Below, piece after piece: positions 32,904 through 40,822 of a stretch of DNA of 64,000 nt (positions within the stretch are counted from its first letter, which is position 1; every line of letters begins with the position of its first letter). The stretch comes from Mageeibacillus sp. UBA1212 (GTDB lineage: Bacteria; Bacillota; Clostridia; UBA1212). The notes beneath the pieces were generated by a model that worked only from the letters and a program-made list of their open reading frames with translations, was not told the DNA's origin and did no database searches. The DNA lies in NCBI GenBank assembly GCA_002309655.1, contig DBXM01000033.1, positions 43,562 to 107,561 on the forward strand. Direction: 5' to 3'. The position numbers were made by a program, and so were the translations under genes.

Positions 32904-34901
32904 TTACTCTTCGAAGCCTTCAAACTCGTAAAATCCGCATTTTTTGAGCGCTTCCGTGTACGAGTTGTAGTCGATTCCGCCCTCGTTCACGAAGAAGTGA
33001 TTCGTTATGCTTCTGCCGGTGCGGGGCGTCCAGGAGATCAGATAGAATCCGTTTTTGTCAAGACGGACCTTTTCGAGAACAGTTTTGCTGTTGGGCGAAA
33101 TCTCCGCCATTCCGCTTGCCACTATCTTTCCCGATTCGGTCAGATCTTTAACTACAAACGTGATCTCGTCTCCGTACTGAAGATCGTTCACGGCGTGGAG
33201 CTCATAAAAGTCTCTTTCGTCGCTCTTCGTGAATACGAGCACGAGCGGGCTCTGCGATCTTTTTACGTAAAAATAGGAGAGTTTGCGGACGTTGAAATAG
33301 TCTGTGACCGAGTCAGAAAAACAGGGCCAGCCGTCGCTGAGAGACTGCCAGATGATTCCGTTCCCGGAACTCTTGGTTGCACGCGCGTTCTCGATAACAC
33401 CTTTAAGGTACTCCGCCTGAACTATTTGCGACTGCCTGAGGAACGGGTTCATTTTCTCGATTTTTTTGTCGAAGAACCTGAGCACACCGGCCTCGATATC
33501 ATCAGAATTTACAAACTTTCCTGCAAATGGATCGGAAGAGTGAATCGAATAATCCGGGTTGATTCCGCGATCCGGGTCAACCGCAGGCCAGACAACGTCT
33601 CTGGGAATGAATTTCTTAACGGTAGAAGAGGATGGCATCGAAAGAACGTGTTCGCAGACGTCAAAAACCGAACCCTCACTGCCGATGCAGGGGATGAACG
33701 GAATCTCGGGCGTTAAGTTTTTGAGCACATCCGGAACGTAAGCCGAGCGCGAACACGCCGCGATCACCGAGGGATGGTTCCTCAGGAACTCCGCTGTGGC
33801 GCGAATCTTAGCACGTGAGATGTCGTTATTCCCGATTTCCTCGGCCTGGAACTCGCGAACGACCGCGATACCGTTCCTGTCGCAGAGGTCGTAGAACAGC
33901 TCGGAGTTAAGGTCGGTTCCGGCTGCGACGTAAAGAACGTTGCAGCCGAGATCGGTGACGGACTCGAACACCTTTTCGAGGCGCTCTTCGTCTTCAAAAG
34001 ACATTAAATCCGCGGGGCGCCAGGCGGGTCCCGATAGGCATAGACGCTTTCCGTTAACCGAAATATAGGAGATTTCGCCACCTCCTTCGGTTATCTCGGT
34101 CTCCAGCCAGACGGTCCTGATTCCGAGCGAGACGTCAAACTCGTCAAGCTGCCTGCCGCCGTCGTAAACTGTTATCGACGCGTCGTAAATATAGGGCCTT
34201 CCGTAGTTCTTGGGCCACCAGAGCTTGGCGCGCGGCACTTCCACGGTGAGGTCGATCTTGGAGCCGAAAAGGTCGCACTTGGACGAGTAAACGCGCTTTT
34301 CGTCCTTGATCTCCGCCTTGCAGTTGAGGTGCTGGAATTCGTGAACGGAGTCGCGCCTGATATCCACTTCGGCGGTAAAACGCACGACTGCGCTCTCTTC
34401 CTCCGGGTCGAGCGACTCGGTCCTGATGTAGGCGTTCCTGATCTCGCACTTTCTTTTCCTCTTGATATAGGCGTTTTTGACAAGTCCTTTGAGCGAGAAG
34501 GGCTTGTCGGAGGGATGGAAGTGAACGACCACTGTGTTGTCTCCGTCGACTATTCCGTCATGAATCCTGAGCTCCGCGAATCCTTCAGGAAGCTCGCGGC
34601 AAATCTCGCCGTTGACGAAGACGTCGGCGCGGCCGAGTATTCCCTCAAAAACAATACTGTCGAATTCGAAAGCGCTGAATTCGGAAAAGTACCAGACGTT
34701 CGTGCCGGCGTACTTTTTGAGGTTTAAGATGTTCGAGGCGTAGTAAAAGTCGTTCTCGAACCCGGCCAGCTCAAGCTCCTTCTCGAAGCAGCAGGGAACG
34801 TGGGCCTTTAGAACCGAAAGTCCGGCCGCGCGTATCTCGTCCGGCGTCGTGTATTCGTTTACAAAATTAGAATCGTTTGTGTATGCAATTTCCCAGTTCA
34901 T
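32904..34901 (-). CDS. GH2 beta-mannosidase-like protein lacking catalytic glutamates
   Basis: 665 aa, no signal peptide. The architecture follows GH2: a jelly-roll domain with ADVFVNGEI (about 95-105), an immunoglobulin-like domain ending in the signature KLWWPKNYGRPYIYDASI, a barrel starting at ISVNGKRLCLSGPAWRP, and the late GIIWQSLSDGWPCFSDS-VTDYF stretch typical of beta-mannosidases. However, the acid/base motif NHPS-x4-WCGNNE is replaced by NHPSVIAACSRSA, so the Glu position is Ala387. The nucleophile motif SEFG is not found before the late stretch. It is probably a non-catalytic or repurposed GH2 protein. It follows the PHP gene by 34 bases. Confidence 0.65.
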   Translation of the reverse strand: MNWEIAYTNDSNFVNEYTTPDEIRAAGLSVLKAHVPCCFEKELELAGFENDFYYASNILNLKKYAGTNVWYFSEFSAFEFDSIVFEGILGRADVFVNGEICRELPEGFAELRIHDGIVDGDNTVVVHFHPSDKPFSLKGLVKNAYIKRKRKCEIRNAYIRTESLDPEEESAVVRFTAEVDIRRDSVHEFQHLNCKAEIKDEKRVYSSKCDLFGSKIDLTVEVPRAKLWWPKNYGRPYIYDASITVYDGGRQLDEFDVSLGIRTVWLETEITEGGGEISYISVNGKRLCLSGPAWRPADLMSFEDEERLEKVFESVTDLGCNVLYVAAGTDLNSELFYDLCDRNGIAVVREFQAEEIGNNDISRAKIRATAEFLRNHPSVIAACSRSAYVPDVLKNLTPEIPFIPCIGSEGSVFDVCEHVLSMPSSSTVKKFIPRDVVWPAVDPDRGINPDYSIHSSDPFAGKFVNSDDIEAGVLRFFDKKIEKMNPFLRQSQIVQAEYLKGVIENARATKSSGNGIIWQSLSDGWPCFSDSVTDYFNVRKLSYFYVKRSQSPLVLVFTKSDERDFYELHAVNDLQYGDEITFVVKDLTESGKIVASGMAEISPNSKTVLEKVRLDKNGFYLISWTPRTGRSITNHFFVNEGGIDYNSYTEALKKCGFYEFEGFEE

Positions 34902-34935
34902 TTTTCTCTCCGGTAAGTAATCTGTCGTAGAAGAT

Positions 34936-35727
34936 TTATAGGTTTTCGGCGACCGGCTTTCTGTTTTCGTAACGGAAAGTGTATTGGTAGCCGAGGTTTT
35001 TCAGGAATTCCGAGTATTTTCCGAACTCGTAGCCGACGAGCCATGGTTTGTGAGCGTCGCTGGCGAAGGTTATAAGCTCGCCGCCGAGTTCCTTGTAGCG
35101 GGTCCAAATCTCAGGGTCGGGGGGAACTCTTCCGGCGGTCTTTGTGTTGAACTCGAGCGAGATTCCGTTCCAAATCATAAATTTAAAGAGCGCGTCGAAC
35201 TCGTCCGGAAACTCTCCGTAGCGCAGTTGCCGGTCCTCGTAGGGAGCGTAGCGGGAAGAGTAGTCTATGTGCCCGAGGGTGTCGACGTAGCTGAATTTGT
35301 GCAGGCAGTCAAGCGTTTCGGTGAGCAGCAGTGAGAAGCTTTCACGCTTGCTTTTCCCCTGAAAATAGGATGAATCGTAAACGTCGAGACCGCTCACGTA
35401 GTGCATCGAACCGATGACGTGGTCGAGAGTAAGTCCTTCGATCCGCTTCGCGCACAGGTCGACGATACACTTGTCGGGCTGCATTCCCAGCTCGATTCCG
35501 GTGAGTATGCCGACTCTACCGGAGAACTCTTCTTTAAGAGCAAGTATCTCTCTTAAGTAGTCGTCCTGGTTGAAATCGTCGGGAGCGCGTCCGTCGAGAT
35601 AGCCGTCGAAATGCTCGGTGAAGGCAATAGTATTTATTTTTGAAGACTCAGCGCTCTCTGCGTTCAGGCGGGGAACGGTGTTTGAGTCCATTGAAAATGC
35701 CGAATGTAAATGCGTGTCGGAGATCAT
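34936..35727 (-). CDS. PHP domain phosphoesterase (histidinol-phosphatase type)
   Basis: 263 aa from ATG 35727, chosen because GGGGTGAT lies just upstream; ATG 35733 or GTG 35736 in the same frame are possible. The metal-binding PHP motif is DTHLHSAFSMDS at the N-terminus. EHFDG, GIELGMQP, HVIGSMHYV, LGHID and FASDAHKP supply the remaining His/Asp ligands of a trinuclear site. It matches the HisK-type histidinol phosphatases, but no histidine genes are nearby, so it may hydrolyse another phosphoester such as a sugar phosphate. First gene of a unit with the GH2-like protein. Confidence 0.85.
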   Translation of the reverse strand: MISDTHLHSAFSMDSNTVPRLNAESAESSKINTIAFTEHFDGYLDGRAPDDFNQDDYLREILALKEEFSGRVGILTGIELGMQPDKCIVDLCAKRIEGLTLDHVIGSMHYVSGLDVYDSSYFQGKSKRESFSLLLTETLDCLHKFSYVDTLGHIDYSSRYAPYEDRQLRYGEFPDEFDALFKFMIWNGISLEFNTKTAGRVPPDPEIWTRYKELGGELITFASDAHKPWLVGYEFGKYSEFLKNLGYQYTFRYENRKPVAENL

Positions 35728-35747
35728 TTTCATCACCCCGATTTTTA

Positions 35748-35753
35748 ATTATA
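35748..35753 (-). promoter_or_regulatory. -10 element for the PHP/GH2-like unit
   Basis: Perfect TATAAT on the minus strand, 20 bases before the PHP start. No convincing -35 at the right distance. Confidence 0.4.
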
Positions 35754-35807
35754 CCACAGTGAAGCCGGTTTATAAAGCGGAACGTTGAAAATCCGTTGAA
35801 GAATGTT

Positions 35808-35833
35808 CGTGAATTCAATTCGTGAATTCAATT
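35808..35833 (+). repeat. 13-bp direct repeat, two copies
   Basis: CGTGAATTCAATT repeated exactly twice in tandem, just before the -35 region of the cytosolic GH99-like gene. The shorter repeat CGTTGAA occurs twice just upstream (35784-35790 and 35795-onward). Confidence 0.7.
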
Positions 35834-35844
35834 CGCTTTTCCGC

Positions 35845-35873
35845 TTTCACAGCCGTCAAAAAAGTGGTATAAT
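35845..35873 (+). promoter_or_regulatory. promoter of the cytosolic GH99-like/ADH operon
   Basis: TTTCAC (35845-35850), a 17-base spacer and perfect TATAAT (35868-35873), 27 bases before the start codon. Confidence 0.6.
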
Positions 35874-35899
35874 GATAAAAAACTGCGGAGGTTCCGGCT

Positions 35900-37963
35900 A
35901 TGGCAGAATACAAGAATTCGATAATCAGGTTTGACGGTGACGAGAAGAAGTGCGTCGTGACTTTCAGCGGCTCTCACAACGTCTCTTTGCTTACCATAAA
36001 AGTTGACGGGAAACCCGTCGGACTTTGCGCGCTTTCAAGCTCATGCGACGGCACCGACGACGCGGAGTGTCCGGTAGATCCGGTCGGTAAAGGCGAACAC
36101 GAGGTTTCGGTGGAGCTTGACGGTTCAGCCAGCATTCACGCGCTGAATTTTACGCCTGAAAGCCTTTACGATGGTGTTGAATATCAGCCGACGCCTGAGT
36201 CGAAGCTGAGGAACGTTCACGCCGAGACCTGGGAGGCAACCGACATGCTGGGAAGGAAAGTCGCGTCTGTTGAAGACGTGGGCGGCGTGAAGGACAGAAA
36301 GGTCGGAATCTTCTACTGGACCTGGCACGAACGCTGCACGAATTCACGGCCTGTGGACGTCACCGAAGTTCTCGAGAAGTTCCCGGCGGCGGAGTACAAT
36401 GAAAAGCACCGCGCCTGGGGAGAGAGACCGTTCACGTGCTTCTGGCACGAGCCCTTCCTCGGCTTCTATAAAGACTCCGACCCGTACGTGATCCGCCACC
36501 ACATGCAGATGCTCGCGGACGCCGGCGTCGACTTTCTGCTCTTCGACACCACCAACGGCGCGCTTGTCTGGAGATCGGCCTACGAACCGCTTTTCGCCGA
36601 GATGCACAGAATGCGCGAGGACGGCGTGAAGACCCCGCAGTTTGCGTTCATGATGAATTTTTGGCCCCACAAGAACACCGAGAAGATGCTTCGAGCGCTC
36701 TACCAGAACTTGTACAAACCGGGTCTTTATTCAGATCTCTGGTTCAGGATCGACGGAAAGCCGATGGTTATGTGCCATCCGGAGTCCATTCGCGAAAAGG
36801 GCGTGTGCGATGCGGACAACAGGATTCTCGAAGAGATAAAGTCGTTTTTCGCTTTCAGGCCGGGACAGCCCGGGTACGGATGCGGACCGCACAACGACAA
36901 GGAGTGGGGCTGGCTCGAGAAGTTCCCGCAGCATAAGTACGGTGAAAGACCGGATGGCTCCTGCGAGATGATGACGGTCGGCGTCGCCCAGAACTGCAAC
37001 GACGAACACATCTGCACGCATTTCAACGCGAAAGACACATACGGCCGCAGTTTTACCTACAAGGACAGATTCTCCAAACTCACGAAAGATTCCTATAAAT
37101 ACGGGTACAACGTTCAGGAACAGTGGGAGCGGGCGCTTGACATCGGTCCCGACCACATATTCATCACAGGCTGGAACGAGTGGATTATGGGGCAGTACCA
37201 CGAGCCCTGGGTTCTCGATCCCGATTCGACGCAGCTGGCGATGGTCGACCAGTTCGACCGTGAACACAGCCGCGATATCGAGCCCGACAAGGACGGCTAC
37301 CTCGACTCGTACTATTTGCAGATGGCTTCCAACATCAGGAGATACAAAGGCGCCGCGAAGCGTATTCCCGCCTCCGCGCCGAAAACCATTGACATTTACG
37401 GACCCGTTTCGCAGTGGAACGACGTCTTGCCGGAATATTTAAACGACAAGGGCACCACGATTCACCGCGACTGGGACGGCTTCAAGGGCTGCCATTACGT
37501 CAACAAAACCGGCAGGAACGACATCATTTCCGCCAAGGTGGCGCGCGACGCCGAAAACGTGTATTTCCTTGTCGAGTGCGCTGAAAACGTCACGAAGCCC
37601 GAAGGCGACAACTGGATGACTCTCTTCATTGACGCCGACCGCTCAAAAGCTACCGGCTGGGAGGGCTACGACCTTGTCGTGAACAGGTCCCGCACCGGAA
37701 GGAACACGGTTTTAGTTGAAAAGTATTTCCCGACAGCCGAAAAGGGCAGCTTTACCTGGGTCACAGCCGGCGAGGGCAGTATTTCGCGGAAAGGAAGGTT
37801 CCTGACGCTTTCGGTGCCGCGGAAGCTTCTTGAGCGTGCGAACGGAACTCTTGATTTTGAGTTCAAATGGAGCGACAATATGCAGGAACACGACGTGATG
37901 GATTTCTACCGCAACGGAGATTCGGCGCCGCTGGGAAGGTTTAATTACCTGTTTAAGGAGTGA
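35900..37963 (+). CDS. GH99-like protein without signal peptide, with CBM9/DOMON-like domain
   Basis: 687 aa, no signal peptide, so cytosolic. A short N-terminal beta domain (about 1-95) is followed by the GH99/WbsX-type barrel (about 130-470) with VGIFYWTWHE, CFWHEPFLGFY, HMQMLADAGVDFLLFDTTNG and GWNEW at 424-428. A CBM9/DOMON-like sandwich follows (about 530-680; NDIISAKVARDAENVYFLVE, WMTLFIDADRSKATGWEGYD). Barrel and C-terminal domain align clearly with the lipoprotein at 26399-29413, making them paralogues. As there, the second Glu of the GH99 pair is missing (Met430). CGGAGG Shine-Dalgarno. The alcohol dehydrogenase starts 4 bases after its stop. Confidence 0.72.
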   Translation: MAEYKNSIIRFDGDEKKCVVTFSGSHNVSLLTIKVDGKPVGLCALSSSCDGTDDAECPVDPVGKGEHEVSVELDGSASIHALNFTPESLYDGVEYQPTPESKLRNVHAETWEATDMLGRKVASVEDVGGVKDRKVGIFYWTWHERCTNSRPVDVTEVLEKFPAAEYNEKHRAWGERPFTCFWHEPFLGFYKDSDPYVIRHHMQMLADAGVDFLLFDTTNGALVWRSAYEPLFAEMHRMREDGVKTPQFAFMMNFWPHKNTEKMLRALYQNLYKPGLYSDLWFRIDGKPMVMCHPESIREKGVCDADNRILEEIKSFFAFRPGQPGYGCGPHNDKEWGWLEKFPQHKYGERPDGSCEMMTVGVAQNCNDEHICTHFNAKDTYGRSFTYKDRFSKLTKDSYKYGYNVQEQWERALDIGPDHIFITGWNEWIMGQYHEPWVLDPDSTQLAMVDQFDREHSRDIEPDKDGYLDSYYLQMASNIRRYKGAAKRIPASAPKTIDIYGPVSQWNDVLPEYLNDKGTTIHRDWDGFKGCHYVNKTGRNDIISAKVARDAENVYFLVECAENVTKPEGDNWMTLFIDADRSKATGWEGYDLVVNRSRTGRNTVLVEKYFPTAEKGSFTWVTAGEGSISRKGRFLTLSVPRKLLERANGTLDFEFKWSDNMQEHDVMDFYRNGDSAPLGRFNYLFKE

Positions 37964-37967
37964 TATT

Positions 37968-39182
37968 TTGAGGATTTTTCTTGACGATAACGGGGTTTCG
38001 GTGATGCCGCCGCTTACGAACGTCGACATGATTTTTGAGCATGACGGCACCGAGCTTTTAGAATTCCTGAAAAAGAGAAAATGTTTGAAGACGCTCGTCG
38101 TAGCCGACAGCTCGTTCGAGTTTCTGCCGATTGCGGAAAAGATCAAAAAGCTCGACGTCGACAAGGTCTATTTCAGCGGTTTTCATCCGAATCCGCTTTA
38201 TGAAGAAGTGGTTAAGGGCGTAAAGGCTTTCAAGAAGGGCAAGTGCGACTCGATTATGGCGGTCGGCGGCGGAAGCGCGATCGATGTGGCGAAGTGCATC
38301 AAGCTTTTCGCGAAGGCGAAGGACGAGTCGAAGGGCGGCAACTACCTCGACCAGGATCTCGGCGACATCAATATCAGCGACATTCCACTGATTGCGATTC
38401 CGACCACGGCGGGAACGGGCAGCGAGGCGACCAGGTACGCGGTCATCTACTATAATGGCGAGAAGCAGTCGGTGACAGATAAGAGGATCATTCCCGACCT
38501 GGCCGTTTTGTGGCCCGAGGTGCTGGCGACTCTTCCTCCGTACCAGAAGAGGGCGACTTTTCTCGACGCGCTCTGCCACTGCATCGAGAGCATTTGGAGC
38601 GTAAACGCGGACCAGATCAGCGCCAGACTCGCGAAGTTCGCAGCCGGCCACCTGATGATGAATTACGCGCGCTACTTCGGCGTCGGCAAAAAGCAGGTAA
38701 CTATTAATGACAAGAACGCGCTCGACGTCTGGAGCGAGATGATGAGCTCTGCATACAACGCGGGAAGGGCGATCAACATCACTCAGACCACCGCAGGTCA
38801 CGCGATGAGCTACAAACTCACTTCGCTCTACGGAATCGCCCACGGTCACGCCGCCGCTTCCTGCGTCAGAGTCTGCTTTGAAAAGATGCTCGACGAAATC
38901 ACGGAGGATACTTTCGGAATCCGCCTGCCGAAGGAAGGTTTCGAGGAGCTGTACGGCCGGCTGGCGTTCTCGGCGAAGATGGTTTTCGACTGTCTGCCCG
39001 AGGAATTCTGCGAAAGGTTCGACAAAATGATGTCCGAACTGGGGCTTGAATATCCCAAAATCAAAGCGGACGACGTGCCGCTGCTGGCGTCGTCTGTGAA
39101 CCCGGTCAGACTGAAGAACCATCCGTTCACGTTCAAGAACGAGGACTTCGTGGAGATGTATTTGAAGTTTGTCGAGAAGTAA
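37968..39182 (+). CDS. iron-containing alcohol dehydrogenase
   Basis: 404 aa, starting at TTG 37968, which has AAGGAG 7 bases upstream; no ATG or GTG is suitably placed. Group III (metal-dependent) alcohol dehydrogenase: the NAD(P) loop is VGGGSAID (99-106) and PTTAGTGSE is at 145-153. Metal ligands by pattern are Asp200, His204, His278 and His292 (FLDALCH, AGHAM, YGIAHGHA). Oxidises or reduces an alcohol/aldehyde or sugar carbonyl. Its tight coupling to the cytosolic GH99-like gene suggests a substrate released by that protein. A terminator follows. Confidence 0.9.
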   Translation: MRIFLDDNGVSVMPPLTNVDMIFEHDGTELLEFLKKRKCLKTLVVADSSFEFLPIAEKIKKLDVDKVYFSGFHPNPLYEEVVKGVKAFKKGKCDSIMAVGGGSAIDVAKCIKLFAKAKDESKGGNYLDQDLGDINISDIPLIAIPTTAGTGSEATRYAVIYYNGEKQSVTDKRIIPDLAVLWPEVLATLPPYQKRATFLDALCHCIESIWSVNADQISARLAKFAAGHLMMNYARYFGVGKKQVTINDKNALDVWSEMMSSAYNAGRAINITQTTAGHAMSYKLTSLYGIAHGHAAASCVRVCFEKMLDEITEDTFGIRLPKEGFEELYGRLAFSAKMVFDCLPEEFCERFDKMMSELGLEYPKIKADDVPLLASSVNPVRLKNHPFTFKNEDFVEMYLKFVEK

Positions 39183-39207
39183 TTTTTAATGTTGCGATAA
39201 AAAGAAC

Positions 39208-39246
39208 GCGGCGGAGGCCCCTGAAATCAGAGAAGGCCTCCGCCGC
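39208..39246. terminator. bidirectional terminator
   Basis: Perfect 12-bp stem GCGGCGGAGGCC (39208-39219) / GGCCTCCGCCGC (39235-39246) between the convergent alcohol dehydrogenase and GH-A lipoprotein genes. The minus-strand tail GTTCTTTTTATCG is U-rich; the plus-strand tail is weaker. Confidence 0.85.
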
Positions 39247-39268
39247 TCATTCTATATGATTAGCTGTT

Positions 39269-40651
39269 TTATCCGATAATCACGAAATTCGCTGCGCCCG
39301 GGTCAAGCTTCAGCTGGATTTCACTGTCGGCGCCCATTTCCGTCAGACCGTCCTTTGTCCAGACTTTGAAATTCACGATTCCGTCAAAGGTCAGCGTTAC
39401 CGGCGTCATTAAAGCGGTGTCGCAGTTCACGACATAGAAGCCTTTTCTGGCGTCTTCTGCCTCAAAGCATCCCGCCATCACGGCGCCTTCCGCTTCCATC
39501 TTCTTGAGACCCGCAAACTCTTTTAAATCAAAAACGGGATCGATCTTGTCGCCCCACAGCTGGTCGATCTTGTCGTAAACGACACCCTTAAAGTCAAAAT
39601 CGAGATACACGCCCTTCATGCCGTCGATTTCCGCTGCGGTATCCTTCACCTTGTAATAAGTCTCGGTCGGCTCTCCTTCGTAGGTGACCATTCCATTAAA
39701 GAAGCCCTCGGCCGTCTCTCCGTTGATCGGCGTCACGTAGAGGAAGTACGAGTAGCCTTTAAGTCCGAACATCAGGTGAAAATTCGTGAGCAGAAGAAGT
39801 TCCTCTTTGTTCGGCGTTCTGGTCCCGTTCCACTCGCCGCACTGAACGTATCCCCAGGCGCCGAGTTTGCGCTCGTTGGCGATCTTCATGATATCGCAGA
39901 AGTTCGAGATCATATTCGCGTAATTCTTGACGTCGCCTGACTGCTTGGAGCGGTAGGGGTAGAAGTCGAAGGACACGATGTCGGAAAACGCCATATCGTA
40001 GTATTTTTTGAGGTAGGTCTGGTAGAACGTCAAACCGTCTTCACCTTCTTCGGATACGCCGCATTGTTCGGGTGAAGCGTAGTTGGGAAGGAAGTTGATA
40101 AGAACAAGCTTGTCCGGGCCCGCCGCTTCCTTGACGCGTTCATACTCCTTGCCGAGCAGTTCGAAGTTGGCGGCCGACGGTTCGTCGAACAGATTGAAGC
40201 CGATAACGGCAGGGTGGTCCTTGTAGATATTCACGATCTTCACGATAGTGTCGATCTGCTTCTCGGTGGTGATGCGGTTCACGGAAACGACCACCTGCAA
40301 ACCGTTAACCTCGCAGGCCTCAAGCACTTTCTGCATCAGTTTCTTGGTGTTGGCTTCCTCGTAGGTGGCGACCATGTTGATGCCTGCGGCCTTGACCTTC
40401 GCATACTCTTCGTTGAATTTCTCCTGAGAATCGGAAACGCGCATTCGCGGCGTGATAAAAATACCGCGCACCGGCTGCTTTAAAGGCGTGTTCTCGTTCT
40501 CGGCAAGAAGCTCCTCGGCGGTCGCCCTGTACTTTTTGGGACCCGAATCCGGGGGAACAATATTCCCTTTATTGTCGCACGCGGTAAGCAGTGAGGCGCA
40601 GACGCAAAAGGCCGTCAACACCAGGGCAGTAACACGAAACAATCTATTCAT
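39269..40651 (-). CDS. GH-A clan-like lipoprotein (putative glycoside hydrolase)
   Basis: 460 aa. Lipoprotein signal with lipobox LLTAC (Cys25). The mature protein reads as a TIM barrel: VRGIFITPRM, then AAGINMVATYEE, VVVSVNRIT, AVIGFNLFDEPSA (candidate acid/base Glu in DEP), VSFDFYPYR and GYVQCGEWNGTR (candidate second Glu). This order fits clan GH-A (GH2/5/42-like), but I cannot place the family. A small C-terminal beta domain follows (about 385-460), as in GH5/GH42 enzymes. Predicted to act on a glycan at the cell surface. Start supported by CGGAGG. Divergent from the isomerase/oxidoreductase pair. Confidence 0.65.
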   Translation of the reverse strand: MNRLFRVTALVLTAFCVCASLLTACDNKGNIVPPDSGPKKYRATAEELLAENENTPLKQPVRGIFITPRMRVSDSQEKFNEEYAKVKAAGINMVATYEEANTKKLMQKVLEACEVNGLQVVVSVNRITTEKQIDTIVKIVNIYKDHPAVIGFNLFDEPSAANFELLGKEYERVKEAAGPDKLVLINFLPNYASPEQCGVSEEGEDGLTFYQTYLKKYYDMAFSDIVSFDFYPYRSKQSGDVKNYANMISNFCDIMKIANERKLGAWGYVQCGEWNGTRTPNKEELLLLTNFHLMFGLKGYSYFLYVTPINGETAEGFFNGMVTYEGEPTETYYKVKDTAAEIDGMKGVYLDFDFKGVVYDKIDQLWGDKIDPVFDLKEFAGLKKMEAEGAVMAGCFEAEDARKGFYVVNCDTALMTPVTLTFDGIVNFKVWTKDGLTEMGADSEIQLKLDPGAANFVIIG

Positions 40652-40694
40652 GAAAACCTCCGATTTCTGTTAAAGATTTCCGGCTGAAAAAATC

Positions 40695-40730
40695 TTGAAA
40701 GCGGCCAAACCCTTTCAAAAACGGTTGAAA
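40695..40730. promoter_or_regulatory. overlapping inverted repeats in the divergent promoter region
   Basis: TTGAAAG (40695-40701) and CTTTCAA (40712-40718) form a perfect 24-bp inverted repeat. The right half also pairs with TTGAAA at 40725-40730 (TTTCAA-N6-TTGAAA). The last TTGAAA is the -35 of the plus-strand promoter. A likely regulator binding region for the divergent genes. Confidence 0.5.
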
Positions 40731-40753
40731 TCGCCGGACGGAAATGGTAAAAT
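40725..40753 (+). promoter_or_regulatory. promoter of the isomerase/oxidoreductase operon
   Basis: TTGAAA (40725-40730), a 17-base spacer and TAAAAT (40748-40753), 70 bases before the isomerase start. Confidence 0.6.
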
Positions 40754-40822
40754 AATTATATCATTTGCCGGACCGAAAATATACACTTATTTTTGCAGCC
40801 GGTTCACAAAACGGAGGTATAT

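Noticed and set aside
38058..39122. 354-residue minus-strand open frame opposite the alcohol dehydrogenase
   Set aside because: A shadow created by G+C-rich codon use; the plus-strand protein has all metal-binding motifs.
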